This document shows, in pieces, positions 11,111 through 24,900 of a stretch of 64,000 nucleotides of DNA (the first letter of the stretch is position 1; every line of letters begins with the position of its first letter). The notes beneath the pieces were generated by a model. The model made no database searches. It was not told the origin of the DNA and saw only the letters and a program-made list of their open reading frames with translations. The translations under genes were made by a program, and so were the position numbers. The stretch comes from Apostichopus japonicus. Its lineage: Eukaryota > Echinodermata > Holothuroidea > Aspidochirotida > Stichopodidae. The stretch covers positions 19,118,303-19,182,302 of the forward strand of contig NC_092581.1 in assembly GCF_037975245.1 (NCBI RefSeq), in the 5' to 3' direction.

Positions 11111-14100
11111 ATCATTAAATTATGATTGCATAAACCTTCTTTGCTGGCAAGTGTAAAGGAAATAACTGCAAGGTCAGCTTGATGTATCCTTGATAATTAT
11201 ATTCACACAACTAAAAATATTTGCTATCATTTGGGCTGGGTGGAATTTGAATTTTACAAAGATGGAAAGGATCATATTCACAATATATTACTGTATAATC
11301 AATTTTGACATCATAGATGACCTTTGACATTCTGTCATTACATATTATTACACCTGAGCTTAGAAAAGGGCTTATAATATCCAATAAACCTGGTGATTTC
11401 TCATCTCACAAAGCATCTTCTTGTTTCAGAAAAGTTATCCAACAATCCTTTTACTTTGGCACAAATAACCCGAGCTGTATGGCTATTTCATTGTACCAGA
11501 CCAATTATACATAGTTTGGTTTTCCTGCCCAGACTTGGGTGACTTTTCTTAAGAAACGGACCAATTATAAATATATCAGGAGTGCAATCGCCTGTAACCA
11601 CAAGCAACGATATTACCCACTTTAAGTACTACCATTGAATAAGGGATGAAGTTTAAAAATGACCAAAATAAAATAAAATGAAATAAAATAAACAAAGGAA
11701 AGTGAGAAAGATGTGCTCAGAGTCAAACACTCTGACAACCAGGACTAAGTTTAACGGCTTGAGATGCATCACTATGGCAACTGGAAACATATCAAGAATT
11801 GATACAGATATTCAACATATTTCTATTAAAAAAGAAAAACAAATTGGAAAGGGACAGAAATATCTTTAGCTAGAGCAGGATTCAACTTAATAGATCTCTA
11901 GAATACATGACCTGACACTTTTCAAAGTCATATTTTTGTTTGTTTCTGTTGATAGACTTACTAAGAAAGTTGTATCCTACTCTAGAAATCCCTTCCCGCA
12001 CACTGTATTGTATGCAATGATATCGGTCATCGTCTTAGATTCCTCCATCACAGATATAGATGGTGTTGACGATTAAATCCTGGCAAAGGATTGGTTCGAA
12101 CAGAACAGCAGGAAACACTACTACAGCTCAATAACTTAGTGAATTGAGCATAAGACTTGTATTCTTATAAAGTCTACTGACCAGTCAAAAACTGGTCACT
12201 GGTCAAAAAGTACATAGCCAGGCCAGGGTGCAGTTCGAGATCAAAAGTGGACATTTTAAGCCAAACATTTCTTATACAAAACTTTTCAAAAAATATGTTT
12301 AACAACTATATACCTGGTCACCTCTATTCTTCATTAATATTCAGTGGTTACAACCAATTTTTCAAATGACATGATTGTCAACCAACTGGAGATTAATAAC
12401 ATCACATCATTATTAAAAACATAACCTTCTTAACAGTACTGCCAACTTGATAAAGTCTGTACTCAAAATGTTGCGCATCAATAATCAGAATAATACCGTA
12501 ACATGACAACAAAGTTATCAGTGGGCTAAAAGTCGTTAGTTTCGAACCCAAAATGTTTGCAGGCTATTAAAAAGTTGCTAGATGTTTTCAAAAGTACTTT
12601 CCTAAAGGTTCTTGATCAATTCAAATGTTTGGATCATGTCTAGCTTCTTGCCGGTCGGTATATTCCACTATTATGAGAGGGGTGTTTTTTATTTGTGTAG
12701 AATCTAAAAAGGTTTTCGTTTTGACGTTCTCAATTACTTCGAGAACGATGCTTCACATCCCTCACCTATCTTAATTAGTGAATTAATATTATTATTAATC
12801 CCTACCTTATTGCTACATTTTACCTCTATTCAACTCGACCCCGACCTATTAGCGAATGGTATAGTCCAAAATAAACAGACCGACATTGAGTGGGACTTGA
12901 TCCAAATAGACATTGACGTAATTTTAAGCTATACAATTACATATCTTGGTAAAAATGGTAAAATGCTGTGAAACAATATCTGACTTCCTAGAATATTTGA
13001 GGGTAATATCTAACTTTTGCTTTTCTCCCGATCCTGTGTTCTCAAACCAATACCGCTACCAAATGAATACTTAATTTATGAGATTATTTGATTTATTTAC
13101 GCTAGTTTATACAATGAAATGAATGAATTCTAATTTAAGGCTCTGCTTCAAAACAAAAAAATATATATATTTATGATACATTCGATTGTTAGGTTACTTC
13201 TTGGACCAATTCTCAGTTTTATGGATCATCCTGCTGTTAATATACAAAACATTAAAACTGACTCAATTTATTACAAAGTGTAGATTTATGCAATAGTACC
13301 TCATGTCAAAAGGGCAATACAAATCAATTTTTTTTCTTCAAATTAATTTGCAATTGTATTCAGTATTCTAATGACTTGGCTTGACCCTACCTGATCAAAA
13401 AATCTTTTTTTGCATCTAATTTTATTTTTCCATATCTCAAGTCTTGTGGCTACGACCAGCAGCAGCTGTGGGTGTGGTCACTCAGTAACATGGAAGATCG
13501 GTGCTGAATCTAGATAAAAACTCAGCATAACGAGAGAAAAAATAATAACAAGTTTTAAAATATCAAAGTTTACCCAACAAGCTATGTTTATGTGAAATGG
13601 TCCAAGTAGTTTTAGTTTAATTATCCTCTGTATCGTACGGTCAATTTAATTACGTATCTTCAGTACCAAGTCAGACCAGCAGAATACGACCGTCTTAATT
13701 TACGGCAGATAAAATTGTTGCTGTAAATCGGTGAGATTAGGCAAAGAAAAAGGAAATAGTAACAAGAAATATAAATCATTAACAGATAAAGCCACAAGCT
13801 CACACCAAACCCTAATGTCTCAACAACAACAAACCACTTGGAAGTATATATAGTATGCAGACATATTTTACAACACCGAGGCAGTGGTTAAACCTCGTTC
13901 CATTCCACTGATGAACACCCAATCATCAGAAAAGGGCACTCTTGGCCCCCCCCCCTCCCCCACTCCTTCACCTGAAAATTATATATAAATATATATCTAA
14001 ACATATGCCCATAAACATTCATTTCACACAGTATTTGTCTTCTGTCAGATTTATCTTTTAGCTCTGTTGCGAGAAAAGCAAACTTTATTTACAAGCCTTT

Positions 14101-15288
14101 ATTGCGTTAAAACCCCCTCACCTCACCCCTGCCAACAAACTTGCACTAATTATAAGGAGCAATTACTCCCCCATCAGACCCATCAGATGGTGAGATATGA
14201 ATGCTCCATGGTCACAAGCTCACAGCTTTCATATTAACTCCTTTGAGTAGCTCTGATTTTTTTGCATAATGACTTAATTTATGCTGATAATTTAATATTG
14301 TTCCCTGCAGAATATTTTCGAGTCATATTGTGCAAATTTCACATCATTTTCACGCAGATACATTGCTACGTATCATCAGGTCTGTAGAAGTTCTTTCATA
14401 ACGGGCTATGTGCAGTTTCCAATTTGGTTATTACAATTCCATTTAGCTATATCCAACTTAAAAAGAAAAATTGCAAAACCGGTTATCGACATTTTATTTT
14501 CTAGCTTTTTCCACGACAGTGGGATAAATAAATTTATATGAATCGAATGCAAAGATAAAGTAAAGCGTATTAATAAAAAATATCATTCTGTCTTAGCCCG
14601 GAAATTGATCTGAATGTTTCTAAATCTACGTTACAAATTCATAAATTCTAAAATCTGAATACTGGTTCCCGTTAGCTTCGTTTTTTCTAAGAGAAAGATA
14701 AGGTAAATTGAACTTTAAAATCAAATAAAAGGAAAAAAGTACCAGTCCAACGCTTTGATTTTAACAAAGAGGAAGAATACTGCGATTTTATAATTTTTTA
14801 ATTCAAAATTACTCAACAATCAAATGGTTTCTGCTAACTCTGTAAGCCAGCAAGAACGAAATGTTGTCTCTGTGTAGTAGGAGTCCCATTAGTAACACAA
14901 TGTCAATTTTTTAAATCTCTTTCAATTTTAGCCAGAAGTTATTAATTATTCCAGAAAAATTGTTTCCCCCCTCTTGTCACACCGTAGTTGCAAGACTCAC
15001 AAAACGAGGGTTGGTCAAGAATCGCATGTCAGCTATTCAACGCTACAGACTTTGTGACTTTAAAAGCTACACTGGCGGCTACTTTTGGCAGATACTTTTG
15101 TTAGAGATCTTTTCGTTAGACGGGTGTTCATGGAACTTTGAAATGTTTATCTGGTATCTGTGCCTTCACAGGGTTTAAAATAACCAGCTCTAATACCCCC
15201 TAAAAACCAATATCATAATCCCAACTATACTGGGCAAAGTGAAAAAAGAAACCACTCTCATAATTCATAAAGTACAAGGGTGCCTGCT
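11111..15288. other. Long AT-rich intergenic stretch, no gene recognised
   Basis: About 4 kb with no open frame resembling a known family and no complete mobile element. It may include distal 3'UTR of the minus-strand ZDHHC gene if polyadenylation is downstream of the nearest signal. Poly-C and short AT tracts occur (for example near 13940 and 13980-14000). Confidence 0.4.
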
Positions 15289-15294
15289 TTTATT
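15289..15294 (-). terminator. Possible polyadenylation signal of the ZDHHC gene
   Basis: TTTATT on the plus strand is AATAAA on the minus strand, about 680 nt past the ZDHHC stop codon. It is the nearest candidate I saw; the hexamer is common by chance in AT-rich DNA. Confidence 0.3.
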
Positions 15295-15972
15295 TTTTTG
15301 AGATACAGTTTGTGTGCAACTTTTGTATTTGTGTAGCAAAACTACCCATATTGCAAAAGGATATTGATATGCTATGCCAGATAAATTATTCCCTACAAAG
15401 TAGGCGTTCTTTGCTATATGACTTCCAAGCTCAAAAACCTTTTAAAATTAAATGAGCCACTGGTATAGCGATAGATCTACTGGCTATCACATGATCCACT
15501 GGATACCAGTAGATCCAGTGGAAGTTAGTTGGTCCATCAAATCAAGAAACCTTTCAAATAGCAGGAAATTGATGTAACATATTATTCATTCCATCATTCC
15601 CCTTCAAATAACAGAAAGTGCCCATGGAGTTTCGGGGGGTATAGCATTTGGCACGCATACAACTGTGTGTTGAAAGACAAAATCTTGACCGTCCTAATCT
15701 TCTTGACCATCCTTGCAAAGAGCCTCGAAGGGAGAGAGGAGGAGGAGCATTGAGCGTCGACGAGCCGTCCATACCAACAACGACAAAAAAACGTTGAGAA
15801 ATAAATTGAGCCAAATTTACATATCATCATCATGTTGCAAACATGTCGTACAAATCTTTCTCTAAAATCCAATAAAAATGGAAAAAAAAAACGAACGAAC
15901 GAAAGAAAGAAATGGTACAAAATGCCTCTTCGAGGTGAATTCCAGTTACGTCTACTGACTTTCGTCTGGACG

Positions 15973-18900
15973 TCAACTCTGTCCATTTGCCGCCAGCGGT
16001 TCATTGTGGTCAGGAGTTAGTGCAGCAGCGGAGTTGTTATGAAATGTCTGAAGAGACGGAGAGAGGGAGAGAGAGAGTGGGTAGAGGGGTCAAGTAAATG
16101 TGGGTGTAAATATTATAAAATAATTTGGGGAATACATCTCGGATTGTTATTTCAAAATGCCACTTATTATAATCAACCATACACAGTGTCCAAAGGTTCG
16201 ACATTCCAGCTGCTAACTATTCAGAGACTGAAATGGATAAACAAAAAAGTCTAAGTAATAAAACATATATATAGGGTTTGTGAAAATGAAGCACATTCAA
16301 TCCAATTCAAAGCTTCATAGCTTCTTTTGTTGTTGAGATACAAAATTTAATCAAATATATTATTTGGATGGATGCAGCTTGTGCAATAATTCTGTGATGA
16401 CATAAATGAACTACACCAAAAACTGGTTTTGACTTTTCGTTTGAAATGGAATGATTACATAATCTTAAACTATATAACCTTTTAAACCTCTAAAGCTAAT
16501 TCCCCAGAGTGACAGGATCTTATACATTTTGGCCGCATGGTATAATCAAGTGAGTTCACAACAATAAACAGTGACTTCAAGTGTAGAGGGGTCTAAACAA
16601 TACATTGGTGTAAAATGAAAAAACAAAGGCAGTTTTGAAGTGTTATCCATGTACGACATCAAATACTATTGCTCAATATACTATAAACCGAAAAGAAATT
16701 AATATATTTGAAATTGTTGTTATCTCACCATTATAGCAAGTTATCAGGATGGGGGGGGGGGGGGAATAAATTAGTTTATTTTTACTTGCTCTGTACTTTG
16801 TAGATATATATTAAAATCCCCTTTTTTAAACCGGATGGTACGATTTACAGTAAGCTTTCAAGAATCTCATTTCGATATCCAAGCAATGACAACAGAATCA
16901 AGCAAGTGAACCCAAAATTTGAGATCGAAGTACCTTACGTTAGTAAACATGACTGTCAGCTACCGAGAAATTTGTGAGGTCCACATGAAGGGTATCAGAT
17001 TGGCAGTGCTGGTTATTAAATTTACCAGCGGACAGACAAATGGTTACCTTTGAATAGGTTACCACTGGGAAATAAACCCAATGTTCTGATGTTATTTTTG
17101 ACGGCTCTGTTACTTGATTAGCAGTACAACAGTATAATTACAGACTGTGACTGAATGTCTTGCAAGTTTTCAATTTATTTTGCAAACGTTTTGGCATAGA
17201 AAGACAGATGTCACATATTTTTTTGTTCTGGCTTGATTCAGTTCTCACAGCTTGGGTTTCAAAAATGAGCATATAGTGATAATTAACACATTGAAATATT
17301 ATGAGTCCCTCCTTTTGAAAAGGAGGAGGGGAAAGGGATTAGTTTTTGTTTTGGATACCCTACACTCTTTAACACCCCCCCCCCCCCGCCCTCCACCACC
17401 TCCTTCTCCCTCTCTAAAGATTTAAGGTTCAAGTACTTACCTCCACTTGGTCCTGACTGGAGTTAGGAATGTAGGGTTCAGGGGGTTTCATGGGTGGATT
17501 ACTCGCCACGCTGTAATCCTCTGTCACAATTCCTCGTCTATCGATGAGGCTAAACCCCCCCAAAAAAAGCACATTTATAGAGTAAAAGCTTTAACACTTG
17601 GTGTAGAAATACTTTATGTTCAACTACACACATAATTCTATTGGATGACATGATGATAGACCCCAACCACCCCCACCCCCCACCAGCCAACCACACCAAC
17701 CCTTTTCATTATTTTTAATGCAGCTGCTGGTTATGTTTCAAACACATACCAGCAACAGAAATACACAAAAACAACAAAAATGATTTTTAACTTTGTCTTT
17801 GGTATGAAACTTTGGCAAACAAACACAAATCAAGCCAAATCAACTAGATCATGAGTAGCTTCGAAAAATTTTCCCAAATCGACTGAACAGAATTATTTAA
17901 GCACTTGTTAACAGTTTTCAAATATCTACTTCCATGAGAGTCAACAACTTTGTGACTTTTTCCATTGTTTGTACGGCAAGAGTAAGGATCTCCACTGAAT
18001 TTTGCTACAATCAGGCTACGCCTCTAACTCTTTGCTTTTCAACGCTCCAAGCTAATTTTAACGTCGTCGCTTACATTTACGCTGGAGAAGTTGTTGGATA
18101 GTCCAAAGTTTTCCTTACCTATCGGTGTTTGGGCCACATAAGGTAACGCAAAAGTTTTTGCTGAAAGAGTTATTGTTGTAAGGGTTTTTCATGGCAGGCG
18201 ATCTTTTCCTGGACCAGGTGCCTTTAATCTGAAGTAAAGAAAGATATATGAAGAGGTAAACATATTTTATATTTCTGGAAACAAAACAACAACAAAACAA
18301 AAACAAATTGCCCAATTAGAAGAATAGCAAGATTAACTATATTCCTTTCTTGTTTGTTTTCTGATTAAATGTAATGGTAAAATGTTTATATGTTAGGTTG
18401 TCCTCATTCAACAGCGATATATATGTTGATATATTAATATTTTGATCTCTGAATATGATTTATGTATACTGAATGCTAGAGCTGTGTTTTCTATCAATTA
18501 AATCAACTTGTCAGCCGCCTTTTTTAAAAGCCCTGTGTAGTCGATCGAAAAACTGATCCGGCAAATCTCATCGGTTGGTTAAACCACTAAGTTTGCTCAG
18601 CCACATCAGATGGTGGGAAAACCCTTCAATGACATGTTGGCTTGTGTACTTGCAGATAGCAGTATCCTAAATATCATCAAAATTGTATTGTCCAACTACT
18701 ACACCTCCTTAATAGCTGTCAACATTTCTTAGCCTCATTCCTCTTCCACCTGACCAACGTGTATGAAATGCATAACATCTTTCATATAACATACATATAC
18801 AGGGATGTGCTCAGGAATATTTGAGTGCCAGGAGATTGTGCAGTAGTGTGATCCACACCCTGGGAGAGGGATCGATCTCATGGGTGGGGCACCCCCTCCC

Positions 18901-21900
18901 CACTGGACAAATTTTGGACATGAAGTATGCTTAGGTGGTGTTTTTTTTCCTATTCTGTGCCATGTATTTTCCCAGATTTTGGTTATGGTAAAATTTGTTA
19001 AATTATCATCAAAAAAGTGCCGGGCAGAAATGTTGAAAATACTGTGTGTGCTGGGCGGCGTGCTGGGCGGCATGCTGGGCGCAGGCGCCCGGTGCCGCCC
19101 AGTGTGAGCACATCCCTGTACATACAAGAATTACATGCATTATGTCTTTAATACGATGTCTATTTGGCATTCTGTGTGACTTACATCCTCATTAGTGGTT
19201 GTGCTAGCTGCAATGAGATATGTGTGGAAACCTGCCAAACCCAGCACTGACCAGATGGTGATGAAACAGATCAAACCCTCTATGATAGTGAAACGACATC
19301 GTCAAGGAAAAGTAAGATTAGTAAAAACAATAAATTCTTCGGACAAACGGACAGAGACATATTTATTGAGGAGAGTTACGCAAGGTGTTGACCCAGCATG
19401 GCAACTAATATGAAAGATTATCAATTCCAAAGTTAAGAATGGAAAAAAAAAACTGTTTGCTGAATAGGACAGGACTTTCCTGAGGGATGTTTCCTTTTCA
19501 CAAATGGAGGGCGTTGTGGTCAAGTGGTTAAAGCAGTGGACTTGTGATCTAAGGATTACAGGTTCGAGCCCTGGAGATCATTGCGCTGTGTCCTTGGGCA
19601 AGGCACTTTATCTCCATTGCCTCTCTTCACCCAGATGTATAAATTGGGACTTGCGAGGTGACTTGAAAATATAGTTGCGTGCGCCGGTTTGTGGCTGCAC
19701 CTTCTGGGAAGTCCCCCAGGGGACACGTGGCTGTGGTGCATCTGTGGTGCCCCAGGAGAGATTGATTGAATTGTGCACACTTTGGTGTGTGGGTGTGACA
19801 AGTTACCAATGACCAGGGTTAAGTACAGCGCAGCGAGACTGGATTGTAAGTTGCGCTATCTAAGAACTGTTAATTATTATTATTATTATTATTCACAGAC
19901 CGTGTAAACATCTTTCAGCAAGAAACAACTTTTAAATTAGATAAAAAACAACGGAATAAGCTCTTTGTTAGCTGTTTGAGGGAGTGTGCTACCACCTCTG
20001 TCCTATAAGCTAATGATAATGCTCGGGTTTCTGTCTCTTTAAAGAACATTTCACATTAATTACCAAGTCTCTGACACTACAGGAATGTGCCCAGGATTTC
20101 CTGAGTGCCTGGTATACTGATCGCCGTCCTGGGAGAGGGGTCTAAGGGGGATTTTTGAAGGTGCTCAGATGCCAAATGCAGGCTCTTGAATAGCTTTTAA
20201 TGCACATACACAAGTTCTAGTTTTGCTAACAATTTACATTTTTAATTTTTTTTCTTAGTGAAATATATTACGTACCTGGTAAAAGTTATTAGTTTGTTTC
20301 AAAGAGATTCTAAAAGGGACCGATTGAGAGCTGTAAGTAATGTTTCTCGCATGCGTAACTGATGCATTATTAGTCTGTATGATTTTGGCATAGGCTAGGC
20401 CCAATTTATGTTGAATATATTGTTAGGAATGTCAGGATTTTGGATGAAAATAGTGCTGTGCGGGATTCACGATTTTTAAGACAGTGATGGGCAGTAATTT
20501 TGAGTGCTGGCGGGGCCGCCCAGTGCCGCCCAGCGTGGGCACATCCCTGAACTATTATTAAGCGCTTTGAGGCCTTTGCATAAAGCGCTCTATAAATATT
20601 TGCTTATTATTATTATGTTTTGACAAAGAATTCAAGCAGTTTTCAAAGGATATCTTGGTATTCTCCTCCAGTCTGAAAGTGTGTCCAGTAAAGTCTGGCT
20701 CTTTGAAGTCGTTGCTGAAAGTGAAGAAAAAAAAAACTGACTAAAACTACTCTCACTCCTATATCTAATTGGAATCCATTTATAATAAGTTTACTGTAGA
20801 TAAAATTAAAGCATTGGATTTGGATCCTTCTGTACTGTTTAATACGGTTAGGTGAGTGTATGAGTCAACTCAATCTACCATCAAGAAAACATTTTCAGGA
20901 ATTCAACTTGTATGACTCATTCCAATTGATGACTCATTCAAATTGATGACTCATTCCAATTGATGACTCATTCAAAATTGACGATTCAACTCCAAGATTG
21001 AGGACAAGCGTACCGAAAGAACAAACTTGGACAAAAGTATGATGACTGTTACACATTATGGCAACAATAATTGAATAAAACAACAACATGATTTGGCACT
21101 AAATGTAACATGTCTTGGACAAAAGTATGGTGACTGTTACACATAACGGCAACAATAATTGAATAAAAACAACATGTTTTGGCACTAAATGTAACATGTC
21201 TTGGACAAAAGTATGGTGACTGTTACACATTACGGCAACAATAATTGAATAAAAACAACATGTTTTGGCACTAAATGTAACATGTCTTGGACAAAAGTAT
21301 GGTGACTGTTACACATTAAGGCAACAATAATTGAATAAAACAACATGATTTGGCACTAAATGTAACAAGTCTTGAACAAAAGTATGGTGACTGTTACACA
21401 TTAAGGCAACAATATTTGAATAAAACAACAACATGTTTTGGCACTAAATGTAACATGTCTTGGACAAAGGTACGGTGACTGTTACACATTATGGCAAAAA
21501 TAATTGAATAAAAACAACATGTTTTGGCACTAAATGTAACATGTCTTGGACAAAAGTATGGTGCTGTTACACGTTACGGCAACAAATAATTGAATAAGAC
21601 AACATGTTTTGGTACTAAATGTAACATGTCTTGGACAAAAGTATGGTGACTGTTACACATTACGGCAACAATAATTGAATAAAACAACAACATGTTTTGG
21701 CACTTAAGGTAACAAGTCTTGAACAAAAGTATATGGTGACTGTTACACATTATGGGAACAATAATTGAATAATGTAACAAAACAATTTGGCACTAAATGT
21801 TACATGTCTTAGACAAAGGTATGGTGACTGTTACACATTATGGCAAAAATAATTGAATAAAAACAACATGTTTTGGCACTAAATGTAACATGTCTTGGAC

Positions 21901-24900
21901 AAAAGTATGGTGCTGTTACACGTTACGGCAACAAATAATTGAATAAGACAACAACATGTTTTGGTACTGACTGTTACATGTCTTGGACAAAAGTATGGTG
22001 ACTGTTACACATTACGGCAACAATAATTGAAAACAACAACAACATGTTTTGGCACTAAATGTAACATGTCTTGAACAAAAGTATGGTGACTGTTACACAA
22101 TACGGCAACAATAATTGAAAACAACAACAACATGTTTTGGCACTAAATGTAACATGTCTTGAACAAAAGTATGGTGACTGTTACACAATACGGCAACAAT
22201 AATTGAAAACAACAACAACATGTTTTGGCACTAAATGTAACATGTCTTGGACAAAAGTATGGTGACTGTGATACATCGCGGCAACAATAATTGAATAAAA
22301 CAACAACATTTTTTGGCACTAAATGTAACATGTCTTTGGGGAAGGAGGCTTAAACTTGTCAATGGGCTTGTAAACAGACTTGAAGCTCACCTAATTATTA
22401 ACTCTTTTAATAACACAGTTATCATCGCTGCATGCATACTGGTACTACTTGTTTAGACTGCATTCAAAATATCTCTTTTCAGGTACTCTATAGCTAGTAC
22501 GAGAGCATGTGGCATCATCTTACGGTTAAATAATAATTTTTTATTATTATTATATATATTTTTTCATAATTATATATTTTTTTTATGTTATTTAATCACA
22601 TAGTTCATGTCATTCCTGATCATTACATTTCATATCATCTAGAGATAATATTCACACTGACTTTCCATGGTGGTAACTGTTCACAATGACTCTTATATGA
22701 ATCAAAAACATGGCTGGTTATTGCATCATATTTGAGACATTTTCTGCACCACATAAATCTTTGATTAGATACAGTACCTTGTCACTACAGGTATATATAT
22801 TCTCTTGACCATTTGGAACCTTCTGAAGGTAGGAACATAGCACTGCTCACAGAAACTTCCTTGCTACTGACTATAAGCATCCCAACCTCCATTACAGCAA
22901 CAGACACGCTACTCTAACATCAGTGTACATCTGAAACAGTCCCTGACAAAACGACTCTCTACTGGAAGGCTTGGTTCATCTCGAATCCAGTAAATCAAAT
23001 TAGACAGGTAGTCGATACCATTACCTAAATTGGCACAGAGGGGTGAGTGATCAAGTCAGGGAGGCCCCCCTTAGTGCAGCAGACAGAATCAAGGAGATAC
23101 TCACCCAGAACTAAGGTTGCTATGTTACAGGCGAAGACGTAGATGGAGAGGAAGCAGGTACAGACGAGGAAGAGGTAAAAGTATCTGTAGTTTCTCTTCC
23201 CGACACAGTTGCCTACCCACGGACAGTGATGGTCAAAGTTATCTGTAATATTAATAATAATAATGATAATATAATAAACAGATCATATATAGCGCAACTA
23301 ACAATAAAGTCTCGCCGCACTGTATAAAAGAAAGTGAAAGATATGTACACAATATACAATAAGAGTAAACATAACAATTATAACAATGAAAACAGGTGTG
23401 TCTTCAAAACAGTTTTGAACATCTCCACAGACACGACATTCCTTATCTTGAGTCGGAGTTTATTCCAAAGGAGGGTTGAGGAGTACTGGAAAGATTGCTC
23501 GCCATGAGATTTAGTGGACACAGGGTGCATAGAGAGCAATGATTGGGTGCTAGAGCGCAGACGGCAAGTTCACCCAAGTAGTGTGTGATGAATAAACAAC
23601 GACATCTCGTGAATACAAGACACCCCAGTTTCATTTCAAAATAATAATAATAATATAAGCATTTGTAAAGTGTTTTTATCCAGTCAAAAAAAACTGCTCA
23701 GAAGCACTACAGGAGCAAAGTACCCAAAATGGAAACAACAGAAATTTATCAAACAAATGGATACGCATTCATGAATAAGAACGTCTTGAGTTCTTTCTGG
23801 AAAGTTGAACACACACTGGATTGTTTGCAGATGTAAGGGGAGACTGTTCCAGAGCTGTAGAGCTGATCTAGCAAAGCAACGTTCCCAATAGGTGGAAATG
23901 CGAACGGTAGGAACAGATTGCATATGTTGTACGCTTGAACGAGGCACCCTGCTAGGTCTGTATTCTTGGAGAAGCTCTTGTAGGTAAACTGGGGCTAAAC
24001 CATTCGTTGCTTTGAACACAAGGACAAAGCGATAGAATAGAACTAACATGAAGCTTTTTAATCTAAAAAACGAAATGATTTAGTATTCAGATTTTGTGTG
24101 GCATTACTACAGTTTATGTGTACAAAACCGCTATGCAATGCATCATTGGACTCGAGTGTAGAGTCATATGACCATTTTGCATAGCAATTCTCGATGTGAT
24201 ACTTGAATTAAATGACTGCCTGTAAATGCACATATTTGGTATATAACTTTATCGCCCACTTTCAAGGAAAGGGAAACTGTATTATCTTCAATGTACCAAT
24301 GTGTAGATATTAGGTCTGAACTTAGTTTAAACTAATTTTCCTTATTTCTAGTATTTCCTACACTGGTTGGGAACTAAAATCTGTAACATAACTGGATTTT
24401 CACTGTACCAATGTGTAGATATTAGGTCTGAAGTTCTGAACCCTTCTTAATCTAATTTTCCTTATTTCTATTATTTCCTACACTGGTTAGGAGCAAAATC
24501 CGGACATACCTGAATCGTGTCTGATTATGACAAGAGGGAAGCTTGAGGTAAAGCTTGGGACTTCTTTCTCACCATAATAGTGATTTATATGCAGTAGGAT
24601 TGTTAAAGGGTGTGAAGACTCGCACAAAAAGAAACGTCTAAATGCCAGTAATCTGACCTAGTTTCGAATGAGGTGTAACAGAAGTGTTAGACATCACCAT
24701 CGATCCCAGAAAATACACACACACAGTTTGCTACCGTCGGTAATTAGACACTAGTGTACAGTCAGTACATACAGCAGCTGCGGTCAATACCCACAGCACA
24801 GTGTAAAAACAATACAGGGATGGACATCTCAGGTCCAGCTAAAGATAACAAGGTATCACGTTTCATAACCGTACTGTCTGCATTTTGTAGCGACACAAAC

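Noticed and set aside
15594-16004. Minus-strand open frame of 136 residues
   Set aside because: It overlaps the last ZDHHC coding exon in another frame and continues into the 3'UTR; composition is low-complexity Phe/Arg/Ser and no domain is visible.
19507-19580. tRNA-like sequence with A and B boxes
   Set aside because: It continues into a SINE body and (ATT)n tail and does not keep a full cloverleaf; scored as a SINE, not a tRNA gene.
20560-20714. Possible ZDHHC exon after acceptor CTTTCAG (minus strand) reading [17 protein letters not shown]
   Set aside because: No GT donor follows, the phase does not fit the neighbouring exons, and the frame runs into a retroelement tail. Codon choice looks gene-like, so it deserves a transcript check, but it is not supported as an exon.
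21026-22335. CRISPR-like regular repeats
   Set aside because: The repeats are contiguous with no unique spacers and lie in an animal intron; it is a minisatellite.
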